From contig CAIIXF020000010.1 in NCBI GenBank assembly GCA_903813345.2, positions 15,554,181 to 15,618,180 on the forward strand: a stretch of DNA of 64,000 nucleotides. The letters are read 5' to 3'. The notes under the pieces are model-generated. The model searched no databases, had not been told where the DNA came from, and saw only the letters and a list, made by a program, of their open reading frames with translations. Position numbers and translations under genes: made by a program. The DNA is from Owenia fusiformis (lineage: Eukaryota > Annelida > Polychaeta > Sabellida > Oweniidae). Position 1 is the stretch's first letter. Every line of letters starts with the position of its first letter. Below are positions 12,524 through 25,000 of the stretch, piece by piece.

Positions 12524-12582
12524 ATAACAAATCTGATGGTGCAGGATCGATTGTGGCTCAGTCCTCTGACATGAGAAGATGA
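12524..12582 (+). CDS. Candidate alternative terminal exon of the left-edge gene
   Basis: The acceptor is excellent: a pyrimidine run (TCTTTTGTTCTTTGTCCTGCTAG) ends at 12523. The only long open frame starts in phase 1, completing a codon with two bases. It encodes NKSDGAGSIVAQSSDMRR and a stop at 12580-12582. The phase equals that of terminal exon 1, so the exons ending at 1397 or 1856 could splice to it in frame, giving a different C-terminus. The composition (Ser, Asp, Gly, Arg) resembles that of terminal exon 1. It could instead be the end of a separate gene whose other exons I missed. Transcript data would decide. Confidence 0.45.
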
Positions 12583-12928
12583 TGTTTCACGAGGAAAACA
12601 CAATGTCTCTCATGTACCTGCCCTTGCTATTATTGTCTTGTGATATAGACTGTCTTTGGAGCTCAAACAACCCCTTACTCATATGATAACACTTACAGAG
12701 AATATATCATCATGTAGAAAGTTATTAAATCAATTTTAAGTTTCTCAATATACATGTACTTACAAATAAGAAAAACCAGTTATACGTATTGTCACATGTA
12801 TAAAGTAAGGTTGTTGGCCTTACTCATTGTATCCCTTGATTTTATGTAAAAATATATTAAAACAAACTACATGTAAATAAAATGGAATAACAATCAAGAT
12901 TTTTATGTTTGATATTCTGTGCTTGCAG

Positions 12929-13032
12929 AGAAATGGCAGATTGAAAGTGAGAGGATGGATTTAAGTGCCAGATTTCCCATTCATCTCTGGACTGATGCCT
13001 ACAACTATTTCCATCAATCGGGAACACCCTAA
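12929..13032 (+). CDS. Weak candidate for a further terminal exon
   Basis: A pyrimidine-rich stretch ending TTGCAG is followed by 33 open codons in phase 1 and a TAA at 13030-13032. The frame starts KWQIESERMDLSARFPIHLW. A donor-like AAA|GTGAGA lies inside (after 12946), so it could instead be an 18-nt symmetric microexon. The opposite strand is also open here, which weakens the case. It shares the entry phase of the other candidate terminal exons. Confidence 0.28.
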
Positions 13033-15756
13033 TAATATGGCTGCAAAGACATAGAAAATACTCTCCCTTTGCTAGAGTATATCGCTGTTCTACCATTTGC
13101 ATTCTTTTGACCCGATAGTGCTAGACTCTGTGCTTTGGTACCGCCATCTCCTTGAGTTCACCTAGGGATGCTGCTCTACCAAGTATCCCCCCTCCCCATT
13201 TCTCAAAATTTTTACTATACCCGAGAGGGGAATACACCGAGAGTTCTTTGGATTAACCCATTTAAATCAGTATGAAAGAATAGTCAAAATCTTAGTATAA
13301 GAAATACATGGATCAGCTTAGATATTTAGTGATCGGAAATAACATTTAGGAATTAAACATACGCCACGTTGACAATAGATACATTTGTGAAACATTAATG
13401 GAAGATATATTTTGTACTTACCATCACAAAGAATTGATAAATAATATATAGTATGCTTTTAGCTGACTCTCTTTAAGTGAAGCTTTAGAGCACCGGACAA
13501 ATACCTATGAGATGCTTTAAAATATTGATCAATCACTTAATGGTCTCATCCGAGGACAGAGGAAGGAGTGACGCTTCAGAAAGGAATTAAATGCTGCAGA
13601 TGATTATGAAAATAACAATACATCAACAGGATGTAAACAGGCTTGTTCCTGAGTGTTTAGATATTGACGGGGGCATACCTGCCTGATTTATGTATTTCCT
13701 ATCATCACCAGGCAGAGAGGACTCATGATGAAAATATTTCAATCATTATTACTACAAGTATCATTATTTGACCCATTCTGGCAGAAAGGCTTAAAGGCAG
13801 AATCGGATCTATAAGGGTGACAAAATTGCAAGTTGTGGGAATAATTGACCTAGTAATTTATCCCTTACAAGCTCAAATATAATATCTCCCAAAAAATCTG
13901 TGATATGTTATCAATTGGTGAAGTTAATTAAGATTCAAAGTACAAAAATTGTGGGCAATTTTTAAATTCTCCCAAATAATAAAAACGGTAACCATATTTA
14001 TAAACAACTGAATGCATTATTGTAAAAAATTCCTGAAATAAAGTTTACACTTTATTTGGACATTTTTAGAAAATAGTCAAGGAATGATATGAGCCCAAAA
14101 TATTCTTGAATTGAAACAATTTTCATTACTACGACGATGATTCTTAGTATGGATCATTACTAGATCTTATTCTGCCTTTAATATATGATACATATATGTA
14201 CTATAGTGTCATTGTCTCGTACTGATGGGCAGGCAGGTGGAAGGGCTCCACAAAAATCTTGTTCTTAAGCTTGTGAGAGGTTGTGTATTCCAAGAGTAGT
14301 ACAGGCTGTGGATCACACAATGACTCATATAAGAATCAAGTCAAAAACGTTCATGAAACATATCCATAGAATGTTTTTTATCTTTTATACAAGCTCATGT
14401 TCGACAAACTCTTTCCAATAATTTGACTTTGCTTCTTTAAAAGTGAGCTTCATCTTCATCCTTTTGTAGTCGACTCCGACACTCTGGGTATATTTTGACC
14501 TTGAAATGTTTGTCTCTATTAATTCAGACATTAAGTCCAAATGAACTGGCAACCCCTTGTAATATCATATTTTAGTACTGCATTTTGCATTATTTATGAG
14601 AAAATTATCTACAATCCTGCTGACATTCCATCATAACTTGAACATAAATCTTGTCTAATATAAGGCAATGGTTTATTCTAGAAGAGTGTAATCATCCTGT
14701 ATGTAAAGTTTTACCTTATATTCATGAATACAACTGTCAGAAAGTGAATACCTCTATCTAGTAATAATAGACATCTCAAGTGTTTGCCTTTTCCCAAGTG
14801 AACACTTTTTCTTAGATAGAAATTAATCAAATTCTCACCTGGCTTATATCACAGTTGAGGGTTGCATGACCTAATGAACTGAAGACTGAGTTCTAGATAT
14901 TATTTTAGGAATATTGTTTGATTTTCCAACAATATTCATTAGGACTTTTCAATGCTTTTTATTATCTCTGGAAATGGGTCACCAACAAAAAGATGTGACA
15001 TATTGTTACAGCCTGTTTTTATGACTTGTTTACAGTGTTACACTCTTGATATTGTAACCAGATAGTTACATTTTGTGACATTGATGCCTGGTCTATGTAA
15101 TATATAAGAAAGGTATTGTATATCAGTATATAGTATAACAATTTTTTCTAACATATCCAAAGATCTATGTTAAAGACTGTGATATTTTACTTGTTTTGTT
15201 TTGCATATTGTTCTATATGTTGATGTAACATTTATGTATGTTAGTTTGTATATTATCCTGTACAGTATTTGTATACATTAAGACTGAATATGAGGTTGAA
15301 ACTGGTTTCTCGAGTAATATTTGCTATACCATGAATTTTTAAGTTCCAAAATTGTAGTCCGCAATTCCTTGTGCCCTGAGAGACTACAAAATCTCAAATA
15401 TGTACATTTGAATATTGCAGTTTAGTCTCAAGTGACAGGAAATGACTAGGATTATTTGTCAATCCTCTACATATATGGGCATTTTAACAGGCTTTGCAGT
15501 GGACTGACAATAAAATGAATTTTGATCTGATTTCTAGAATAAAGTAACTCTGCTCTTTCAACCATTTGTTGAATTTTACAGATGAGTTTGTCTGTAATTA
15601 TGATATATGTTTACTTAATTCAAATGTATACATTAAGTAGTATGTAATTCTTTTTTCTATGAAATTACATATGAAATGTCATTTCTTTATTATGTTCACG
15701 CATGTGTAATTAGTTTCATATGTGATAACTAAATTGTTTTAAAATGGAAATTGTTC

Positions 15757-15762
15757 AATAAA
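15757..15762 (+). terminator. Possible distal polyadenylation signal
   Basis: This AATAAA is followed within 30 bases by GTTTGTCATTTCTG and more T/G-rich sequence. Confidence 0.3.
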
Positions 15763-15780
15763 TAAGTCAATCGATTCAAT

Positions 15781-17367
15781 TGTCATGTTTGTCATTTCTG
15801 TTTTTATGTGTGGAAATTGAAATAAATATATGATTTAAATGTATATGAATTGAAAATAATAAATGTTTAATGAAACTAAAGTATTTTTTCTTTATTTAAG
15901 GTCAATCCATTTAAATATACAATTTGTAGACTGCCAAAGTTAAAAACATAGGCGACAGTTTATTTAGAAAATATATACAATAAAACTAGTTTTCATTTCT
16001 ACTTTTCGTAAATACAATGAAGGGAGACCTAATCCCCAGAAGACCATTATTCTACATGTTCACATCCACGTTCTCCTAAAAAGGTGTTTGGCTTAAACTC
16101 TCTATTACATCGTGTCCTGGGTACTTTTGAACAAAATATGGATATAGCTTTCTGAGCTTTCCATCTCTCAAAACTGATGTTCATTTAGTTACATTTTTTA
16201 GTTAGTTTAATTTTCATTGTTCAGTTTGTTGGTGAATGGTTTTCTTTATTCTCTTACACCAACAGTTCATATATTTATTCATAATTCAATATGTCAAAAA
16301 CATGATATGGAATCTCTTGTGACAAAATATTGCGTGAAGAACATAACATTAAATCAAGATAATACAGGATGACACCAAAAAATACCCACAAAAAGGAATG
16401 AATGACATTTATAGTACATCTTGTAACACTAATAAAGATATATCTTGAGCCAGTCATCTGAGACTTCTCGCTCCAGAAGTCAATTCATGCAGCATTATGC
16501 GGGTGTCATTTTTGTGTGACCCTGACACTGTATAGATTTTTGTCAGAAATATGATCTAACATTCCCATAGGTGACAAACCATACTATATCAAGTCTCAGA
16601 AACCTTGGAATTTAGAATAACAAACTCTTTTGTTATGCTTTATTTTTCCATTATTCCTCTAGTTTATTAGAGAAATAATCAAATCAGATAGTGGCCTTGG
16701 GTGGGTAACTGATTATATAATGCAGTGCAGTTGCCCAGCTATGTGTGAAAATATAGTATAGTAGCTGGTTGTACATAATGATCTCTTGTAATGTTCAAAA
16801 GAACTTATCATATTTGTAACATATGTTCCAGTTTTCAATAACTCCTTAAAAAGATGAAAACATGTGCTTACTTAAATAAGTAAGTCATGATCAAATCAAA
16901 TATTCTTTACTAAAGAAAATGGAATTTCATTGCCTGATAGTTTCATTGTAAAATTTAAAAGTACATGTGTACGTACATGACTGTATAATTGGAAAAAGTC
17001 AAACACATGTGGAATGAATACATACCACCACTGTTCCACTGTATAAAGTACTAAGAAATTGAAATGATAAGATGAAGAGTGCGAAGACACTGTTCAAGAG
17101 TCAGTAACAAAATGACTAAAACATTCCATATTTATTTTACCCTTCAATTCCAAATAAGACTTTAGTTTGAAAGCCCCAGTTTTCCTGATTTCTACCTTTT
17201 CAAGAATTTTATTTGGCATCCCTGAAAGAGAGCTTCATCTATATGTTTACCCAGTGATCACTCCTTAGTCTTGCTACAAAACCCCCTAACAGTGAACACT
17301 ACAATTGTTGTTGAAGTAGATGGGGGGGAGGTCCAGGGTAATAGCCCATTGGCTTCAGGGTACCTGA
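15781..17367. other. Non-coding, CpG-poor stretch
   Basis: AT-rich sequence with very few CpGs and no supported gene. A TACAGGATG-like end at 16363 faces a possible GGGTGTCATTTTTGTGTGAC end near 16501. It may be a degraded mariner-like MITE, but the ends do not align cleanly. Confidence 0.4.
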
Positions 17368-17566
17368 CACTGGTGGATCCAGAATCTAACAAGGGGAGGG
17401 GCACATTTCAGTTTAGGAATAAATCGTTCAAAAACAAAAAAGAGGGCCCACCTTTTGAAAATTAACACCCATTTTTTTTAATTTGACCTAAAATAGGCCC
17501 AAAAAGGCCAAGTTTTGCCCAAAAAGGCCCATTGCACTTTGGGCACCTCCCCTAAATCCGCCAGTG
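17368..17566. mobile_element. hAT-like MITE
   Basis: This 199-bp element runs from CACTGGTGGATCCAG to CTAAATCCGCCAGTG, imperfect inverted ends of the CACTGG(C/T)GGAT type common in hAT-derived elements. CCTGA flanks it directly on both sides (17363-17367, 17567-17571). Inner inverted blocks GGGGAGGGGCAC and GGGCACCTCCCCT add to the palindrome. The match of flanks is 5 bp, shorter than the 8 bp usual for hAT, so the superfamily is tentative. Confidence 0.6.
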
Positions 17567-17824
17567 CCTGATATCTTGGGCCCACTGGGTCTGGCCAAAA
17601 GTGTTCAGTTTGCCAGATGTTCACATTTTCAGGTTTATAGAATGGAAATCAATGGTAAGTGAAAAAAAGTTGGTACTGACAAAAGTGTTCAAATTGAGAG
17701 GTGTTCAGGTTAGAGAGGTGTTTGGATACACACGTTTTTTATGTATAGATCGTGGGGATACTGATAGAATTTCAACCCCTCATTCTTAACAAGACAGATA
17801 GTGTCTGGGTATCAAAATGGCGTA

Positions 17825-18010
17825 CAGGGTTTTTCATTATTTGCACCCACCCCCTCATGTCCCTCAAACTCAGATATGCAGATGTCTCAGACATAAGTCT
17901 TTGTTTGAGATACCTTGCACTACAGTGTAACTTGTTTTGATCATAACAATGATGTATAAAACATATGTCTTGGGCATCTTTGAGGGTGTGCAAATATATG
18001 AACCACCCTG
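17825..18010. mobile_element. TA-flanked MITE with CAGGGT ends
   Basis: The left end CAGGGTTTTTCATTATTTGC and the right end, read in reverse as CAGGGTGGTTCATATATTTGC, are imperfect inverted repeats. They are flanked by TA at 17823-17824 and 18011-18012. Inner sequence stays partly complementary (CCCTCAAACTCAGATATG against CCCTCAAAGATGCCC). It is 186 bp with no coding capacity, as for Tc1/mariner-type MITEs. The ORFs over it are not genes. Confidence 0.7.
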
Positions 18011-18599
18011 TATGCATTGATTTCTACCAGAAGTCATTTATAACGTGATCATAACAGTCTGACTGGTGCAATTGATTTTGCTTGTATTTTGTTGGTAATG
18101 TTCCCCTATGGTGAACCGGTATGAGAGGAAATAAAACATATGTTAGCTAGTCAGCGTAGTAGGCTGCTGTTGAAAGGATGTTGACAAAATGCTGGGATCT
18201 TGTAGTATGTGTGCGTGTGTGGTTAGGGAGGGCTTGATAAGTATTTTGGATCTAGGAGAGGGCCCGGGGGAGAGGGTGTGATTTTTGATTTTGTATTAAG
18301 ATCTAGAGTATTAACATTTTTTGTTGTACATTTTTAGAGCACATCTTGCTCGAATTAGTAAGATATACTGGTATAAATATTTTTATATGATTTTACCAGT
18401 TTGTAAACTCAGTATCAGTGCTATGTAGAGGGCTTCTTTGGAGAGGGCTTCATCGTGGTTATAATGGATCTAGAGAGGGCCGTCACATATGTCAAGGGAA
18501 CTTATGGGGTAATCTTGTTTGAACCCCTTGGAAACGGCCCTGAAGTTCTGAACCCCTCAGGAACATCTATATCCAACGTGTCATGAGGTTGAAACAACT

Positions 18600-21500
18600 G
18601 CAATTTTGTAAATGCTGAAGTGAGCAATTTTGGGAATCGTCGGCAAATTTACCCACCGCTTTACAAAAACTTTTCACGGGTTTTGTATATTTCATACGTA
18701 CGTGTTAATTTCCGAATATTAATATAGGGAAATAATTCAGCCTCAATCTAAAATGAATTGACCAAATATTCATGCTTTCTTGAGACCTTATTAATTTGAC
18801 ATTATGATAGAAAACTCTGGCAGATTTAACAATTGCCATGGGTCGTGTAATTATAGTGAAACCTAATTAAATAACCCATTAACCATGTTCTAATGAAAAA
18901 TAATGATATTCTAATCAATCGTTCGGGGTTTTGTATTCTAAGATATTTGCATAACATTTGGATATGGGGTAACTGATGTTTTTATTTAATTAAGCTGTGT
19001 TGTTTCTATTAATTTGCAAGTGAATGTTTAAATAGTTTAGTAATGTCGGCACAATGTATGCTCTCCGCAACATTCGCGCTGACCTTTCTCGGTAAAAGAT
19101 AAATACTGTTTGTAATAGAAGAATCTATATTGAATGAAATATCTAGCGATCAATGACGAATTAAACTGTTTCCAACTGGTGTTTTCTAATGCTTTGCTTG
19201 TACTCTTTACCGATGATAAATCTGGTGAGATTGCGTAAAATATAATTGTATATCCCAAAGTGTCACAATTGCGGTTCCGAGATTGTTTCTATCGGTTCTA
19301 CGGTTAATAGGGGTTAGGTATTTTGCAAGTGTTTTTCCTGTGCTGTTCTTTGTGTTTGATTCAGGTATAATTTATAACAGATATGACTGTCAGGGTGTTC
19401 AGGAGTTGCATGCATACATTAAATAGTTGTACCACTCTTTCTGTACCCATCACATCTAGTTTTACAAAGGATTTAAATTGTACATTCTGAAGTGCATCGT
19501 CAACAGCTCACTACATTTGAAATACTGACAGTTTGCCACATTGGTTACTTTTCGAACTTTTGTCACTTTGGGCACTCTTCTCTTAACCCGAACTTTTATC
19601 ACAGCGGACTTCAAAGTCCGTGCTCTCTCACGTCTTTATTTTTCTCACGACTTTAATCAGGACTCGTCCCCTTTCTGTATTCATGGCCATTGAGTTAATC
19701 CCACGCACGAGCAATGTTTGAGCTCTCGCCTTGTTTAGACTTAACTCTATTGGTTTACGGATTAAGCAAAAACAAAAGTACCATTATCGAATAAATAAAT
19801 TGAGTTTATGAATGATACAGACTTGATGACAACAGTCCAATCAATGTCCCTAATGTATGCAAATACTAGTTGTAATATACCTTATGAATTATTGAGGGGG
19901 TTTAATGCACAGTTAAACTAGATTGGCTCTTGACTTGTTTGATTTCTTAACAGGGTTTGGTGTATAGTCATGGGATATTGTATCAAGAAGCTATAGGGAC
20001 TGTTGAATACATAATCCAAAAACTAAACGTGAATTATTTATTTCAAGTTAATCCTTTACATTCTTTATACCTGATGGTGTAAATATTGGAATAATTATAA
20101 AAAGGTTGTCAGTGATTGTTCACCTGTCCATAGTTAAGTAGAAGAAAAGAAACGTTTTATCCATTGACCTTAAATCGAATATATGAAGATCGAGATCGAA
20201 CTTGTCAGCGGTAACATTTAAACAGATGCTATCAAATTCGTGCCACTGTTGAATCAAGTAACTGAACATGACATTGATACCAACGATACATTCGATTAAG
20301 TCTGGTTGATATTTTAGTGAAATTATTTCTTGCCATTTTCGATCTCTTTCATCATCTGCTCCTCTCATCTGCTCCTCCAAAGGCAAGACTTCATCCATAT
20401 TCATAAGTGCCTTCTTATACAGAAGTCATCCACACGCTCCTTCTTCCATCTTTTGAACGCAGCTGGGCAACGAAACTCATCGACAATACCTTCTTCCATA
20501 TTTTAACGCATGGTTACAGGACTCATCCCGAAGTTCCTTCTTCCATCTTCTGAACGCATTGTTATAAAACTCATCCACACGTTCCTTAGCTTCTTCCACC
20601 CTCTACAGGCCTGCAGAGAGGTCATCTGACAAGGATTTTATTCATCCTGTAAACCTCCATGGTAATAGAGCTTGAAAAAGCGGATTTGGGTCCGGAGCTC
20701 TGCACTCATAGGACGTAAACTCAATAAGGATGAGCCTTACTAAAAGTAATACATCAATGTCGTTTGTAAACCATAATATATGAGCTAAATTTACATCTCT
20801 AGTTGAAGGTTTTAGTGTTTCTTACTCGAAAATTATCCGAAATTATTAATTTCTATTTTCTCCCCAGTGACACTTGAAAACTAAGTTTTAATGGAACACA
20901 TTGTTTCTTTGGTAATTTTCTCTCCCCGAAGAATATCTTTATAATGGATTCGAGACAGTTATTGATACAAACGGTCACCATTTAGAGGCGTATTTGTCTC
21001 ATATTCAGATTTACTGGTTTACTGTATCGGTACCCGAGTCTAACACTGATTTGGCGATGGACTTTTAGCAATACAAGGTGAGCCACAAAAGGGTAACCCA
21101 AGCAAATCTTGTTAAGGGAATCGACCTTGGAATAACGACCCTTCTTTTTGTCCACACACGTAACCACCACGAAGGGATGACGTGTTTGGGTTAAGGGAAA
21201 GACAAAATGGCCGCCAACTTCAGGCTCATCATTACAATACACACTAATACTTACTAATTTGCATCAAGGTGTCTTAAATTTGAGGTCGGCCCATAGTAGT
21301 AGCGTCTTATATTGAGTCAATGACGCCAGTGAATTGGATATTCAATTGTACAATTGTGCAACATACATTAAAAGTCTCCTCAGTCGCTACGCTCGCAAAA
21401 TAACAATATCTGAAATAAATGTTTAATGTTCCAATGATGAGGATGATACATAGGTTGTCTATTGTGGGATCCATAGCTTGTATTATCCATTGGAATACAA

Positions 21501-22048
21501 GCGTTGGGTAAAATGGAGCGCTGATAAACCATAATGTAGGTTGCCTAGAGCCTTGCTTCTCAGACTCGTTACAGTCGCATCTGAAACAAAGAACTCGCAG
21601 TAAATAAATCGCTGGCGTTTTATATTGATGTGACATAAGTCGATAAAGATTCTATCCTCGCCGTTTGTTAATTCTCTGTTACCGTTATTACAGTAATCTT
21701 CATGGCGATCAGGTATTCACAATAAAGTAATCAGTGGAATTGATAGTAGATTAATTGTTGAAGACTTTAAGCGGATATTAAAATACTAGGTAAGATAGTC
21801 GAGATCATGCCCGTTCTTCCTAATGTCCGCCAGTTAAGATATTGGTATATTTTTTTTTAATTTCATCTGGCCATAGTACTCACGTTTTCATACGATGTTT
21901 ACTTTTTATACACAGGATATCGCTAGTTTAGGAAGAACTGATATTTATTTTAGATGGTTTCAAAACGTCTCTAACTTTACACACTAAGACGGAAACAACA
22001 TATCACCAGAAGAACGTCTCAAATGGTTATACGAGGGTACCACTATCC
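18600..22048. other. Intergenic stretch, CpG-retaining
   Basis: CpG density rises clearly from about 18.6 kb. No intact gene is seen. An imperfect 47-53-bp repeat lies at 20428-20600 (separate entry). ORFs at 19037-19258, 20982-21242 and 21307-21636 have no recognisable motif. Confidence 0.4.
20428..20600 (-). repeat. Degenerate tandem repeat, unit about 48 bp (16-residue coding-like)
   Basis: CTTCTTCCAT recurs at 20440, 20490 and 20537, with CTTCTTCCAC at 20590. It is embedded in a longer unit that also includes CTCATCC and GAACGCA. On the minus strand one frame reads ERVDEFYNNAFRRWKK followed by ELRDESCNHALKYGRR, two 16-residue repeats, and then meets stops. The minus ORF at 20120-20404 follows. 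This looks like the remains of a charged, helix-forming repeat protein, or a degenerate minisatellite. Confidence 0.4.
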
Positions 22049-22050
22049 TA

Positions 22051-22075
22051 CACTCCCTTCAAAAGTATTGGCAAC
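22051..22075 (+). mobile_element. Solo terminal repeat related to the 40.8-kb foldback element
   Basis: CACTCCCTTCAAAAGTATTG followed by GCAAC, preceded by TA, matches the end CACTCCCCTCCATAAGTTTG plus GCAACC of the element at 40828. I could not find its partner end nearby, so it is probably a truncated copy. A run of ten G follows at about 22166. Confidence 0.45.
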
Positions 22076-25000
22076 ATGTACTTTCAGAATGGACCTATTT
22101 ATGTATTGTAACATCGTAAAACAAGCTTTTAACACGCGCAATCCAGTGGAGGAATCAATTTTTTGATGGGGGGGGGGTGTAGGCGCATGCAACACTGGCT
22201 GTCACTAGCAGAACGCCGCTGTATTTTTAATTGCTGCTTCGGTATTAATACTAGGGGTAAGTATATAAAATAGTTGTTTATTTGACAGATGACGTCACTT
22301 TATAATATGAGCGAAAAGAAATCCTGGTGGTACATCTCCAAAGTGATTGTGCAGTTGGCCTAACAATAGAAACACAATCGCATTATAGGTTTAGATGCGA
22401 AACGTATGAAGCGTATCCAACGGTGCCACCGTGCTCGCAGACCGTGTTTCATTAACTCCTCGAAGAGATACAGGTATTTGTACGTAATAATATGGTAATT
22501 AAACGACTTGCCACTAATCCCCAGAATCACAGACAGGCAGCAATGCATAGAACATTGGTAAACATGGGATGCAAATGTATCTTGGTGTTTCAGGAAAATA
22601 CCTCGCCGTGTGACGCACCTGCATACAGGCGCATGTTAATCCATGCACAGTAAGCTGATGTCTCGCTAATCCATCAGCGCTTGCCGGATTTCAGCGTCTT
22701 TGTTACGGATGTGGGTCAGTGATTCTATAGACGTGTGACCCCACAGGCCCGTGGCATCATTAGTCTCGCTAACATCGCCGTCAGAAACAGCGGAAGTAAA
22801 AAATAATAATTCAAAAGTCAACTTTTATTGTGTCTATGAAATGATATCATTATACCTGTGTATCTTGTCTCTGGTCTATAGTTACAGGGTGACGCATTCA
22901 GGGAAATAGTAATATATGAGAATATTCCAAGATCTTTGGAAGATTACAATATGACACAAGTCAACGAACTATTATTCAAATCACTTATTACGGCAACTTC
23001 TTTAAGTTGATATGGTTTGTTGGACTTAGGTTTGTTAAATATATTTTTCTTAAATATATTTTTCTTTTGTTGTTCGTGTTTTTTAAACGAAATAACTGTA
23101 CGGATTTTCATGGTGTTTCATAAGTAGTGAATTTTATGGTTATATAATGCAATCATAGGTTGTGTTTTTACTCACGAAATCGTAAATTGAAAAGGAACAC
23201 AAAAAATCTCAAAAAATCTCATCGCTGATTATCGTCGAACTACCATCAAAATCCCCCAAAAAGCAAATCATGTAAAATTGGAAATTTTCTTCATCCGACC
23301 CATGCGATAAGCGATGCTTGAATAGTTTTGTAATAAACTAAAATAAAATCCTAATCACAATATTTATTAAGCAATCGATCTAGTTAGCAACTTAAATTTC
23401 CGCAACCAAACATAACATAAAAACATAATAATATAAAGAACAGAATAAAATCAAGAGAAATTTCCTCTCGGTGGTAAAGTTATCACTATTACTGATTAGT
23501 AACCGGTCTCGAAAAAAGCGATCATTGAAAACTGATCGAGAAAACTTGAATTATTAATTACATGTCCAATCCTATTCGTAGTACCCGTCGCCGAATCACC
23601 AGACATAGAACATTTACGTGGAATTAAGTTTGCAAATTTACCGTTTTTATTATAACGCTTAGAGATATAATACCAGGAGAAATTGAACACAAATTAATGT
23701 TTGATTTTTATAAAGCGCATTGGCTGTTAATATCCTGTGTCTAGGCTTCATTAGGTTCACTGATTAGATCCAGCATGGCCCTCTTAATAAAATCCCATGG
23801 TACTTCTGGTGCTTTCTTTGGAAGAGCATGCTAAAGAGCGGAACTAACACGCGAAATATGCGCTATAATAACGAACGTCAACTATTAAGAAATAAACGTT
23901 TTTAATATGTTAAACTTGGATAAAACACGGAAACTTTGCATGCCCAGGAAACTCATTTGAAAGTACAGTCGGGTCGCTAAGCTCTTATTTAATTTAAATG
24001 TATCATTTTTGGCATAGTATTCTAGTGGACATATCATGAAATAAACCATTTAACGACCCAAGTTTCGTGCTCTCGAGTCGTAAACGTTAACGGTGTGTGG
24101 AGCTGGATTATTCCATACCCCATTCATACTACTTGCGATCCTTTTTAACACACTGCACAATATATAATTACCATATTGCACTGCACACAAGAAGCCGGTC
24201 AGTCTGACGCCGAAACATAAAAACAACACCTAGAAACCAAATGTAAAGTGAATAAAAACACACGGAATTTTCTCCAAAATACAAATAAAGTATACAAGTC
24301 TTAAATAACCTGGATCATGGTGATATAAAACAAAAATACCCCGTGCATGAATACCTTGATACTGAAATCTTAACCCTGACAGAGAAACGCTTAACGCATC
24401 TTTTAACATTATTGAAATATACGGGAAAATTGAGTCAGAAAATTATAAAAACAACAAATAGGTTACAGCTTTTTATAACAGTATTTATATACTGAATGAC
24501 AAGATATTTGTAATTGTACGTAATAGTGCCGAACATTGATATTGTAACACAGGGAGCGCAAATTGCCATTCATTAGAAAACCGAACATATCTTAAAGGCT
24601 ATTAGTTGCCTTTATGCATTTTTAATAATCTGTATTAAATTTTGAGATGATGATATCAGGGATTATTTTCATTAGTTTAGTCTTCAAAGAGAAAGCAGAT
24701 AATCCCAAAGGGCAGTGATCTACTCTTGTGGAAGTTGCCTCTGCGAGTGGACCAACGACTGATTGAAACTGAAAATTTTAATTATCACGCTATTTTATCC
24801 GAGAATTGTAGGATGATTAGATTTATTGATTTAGAAGAGCTTTTATTTGACATGGGAGTGATTATTATGGCGGGGCGTACCTTACATCTGGCTGTATGTG
24901 GAGACTGCGGCGAGGCTGGAAATGTACATTGGAGTGTGGGCCTTGTGCTAAAACGACACACGCAGAAACCATTACCATAGGTTCTCATACCCTCCCTAAG

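Larger units (their letters stand above)
12583..15780 (+). other. Putative long 3' UTR following the exon at 12524
   Basis: This stretch is T-rich with very few CpG dinucleotides. It has an AATAAA at 12876-12881, overlapping a Pumilio-type TGTAAATA at 12872-12879. A further AATAAA at 15757-15762 is followed by a T/GT-rich stretch, as expected downstream of a cleavage site. The region could be one long UTR or a short UTR plus intergenic DNA. Confidence 0.3.

Noticed and set aside
16363-16530. Mariner-like MITE with TACAGGATG end
   Set aside because: The left end resembles such elements, but the right end does not align at a TA and the inverted match is weak, so no boundary can be supported.
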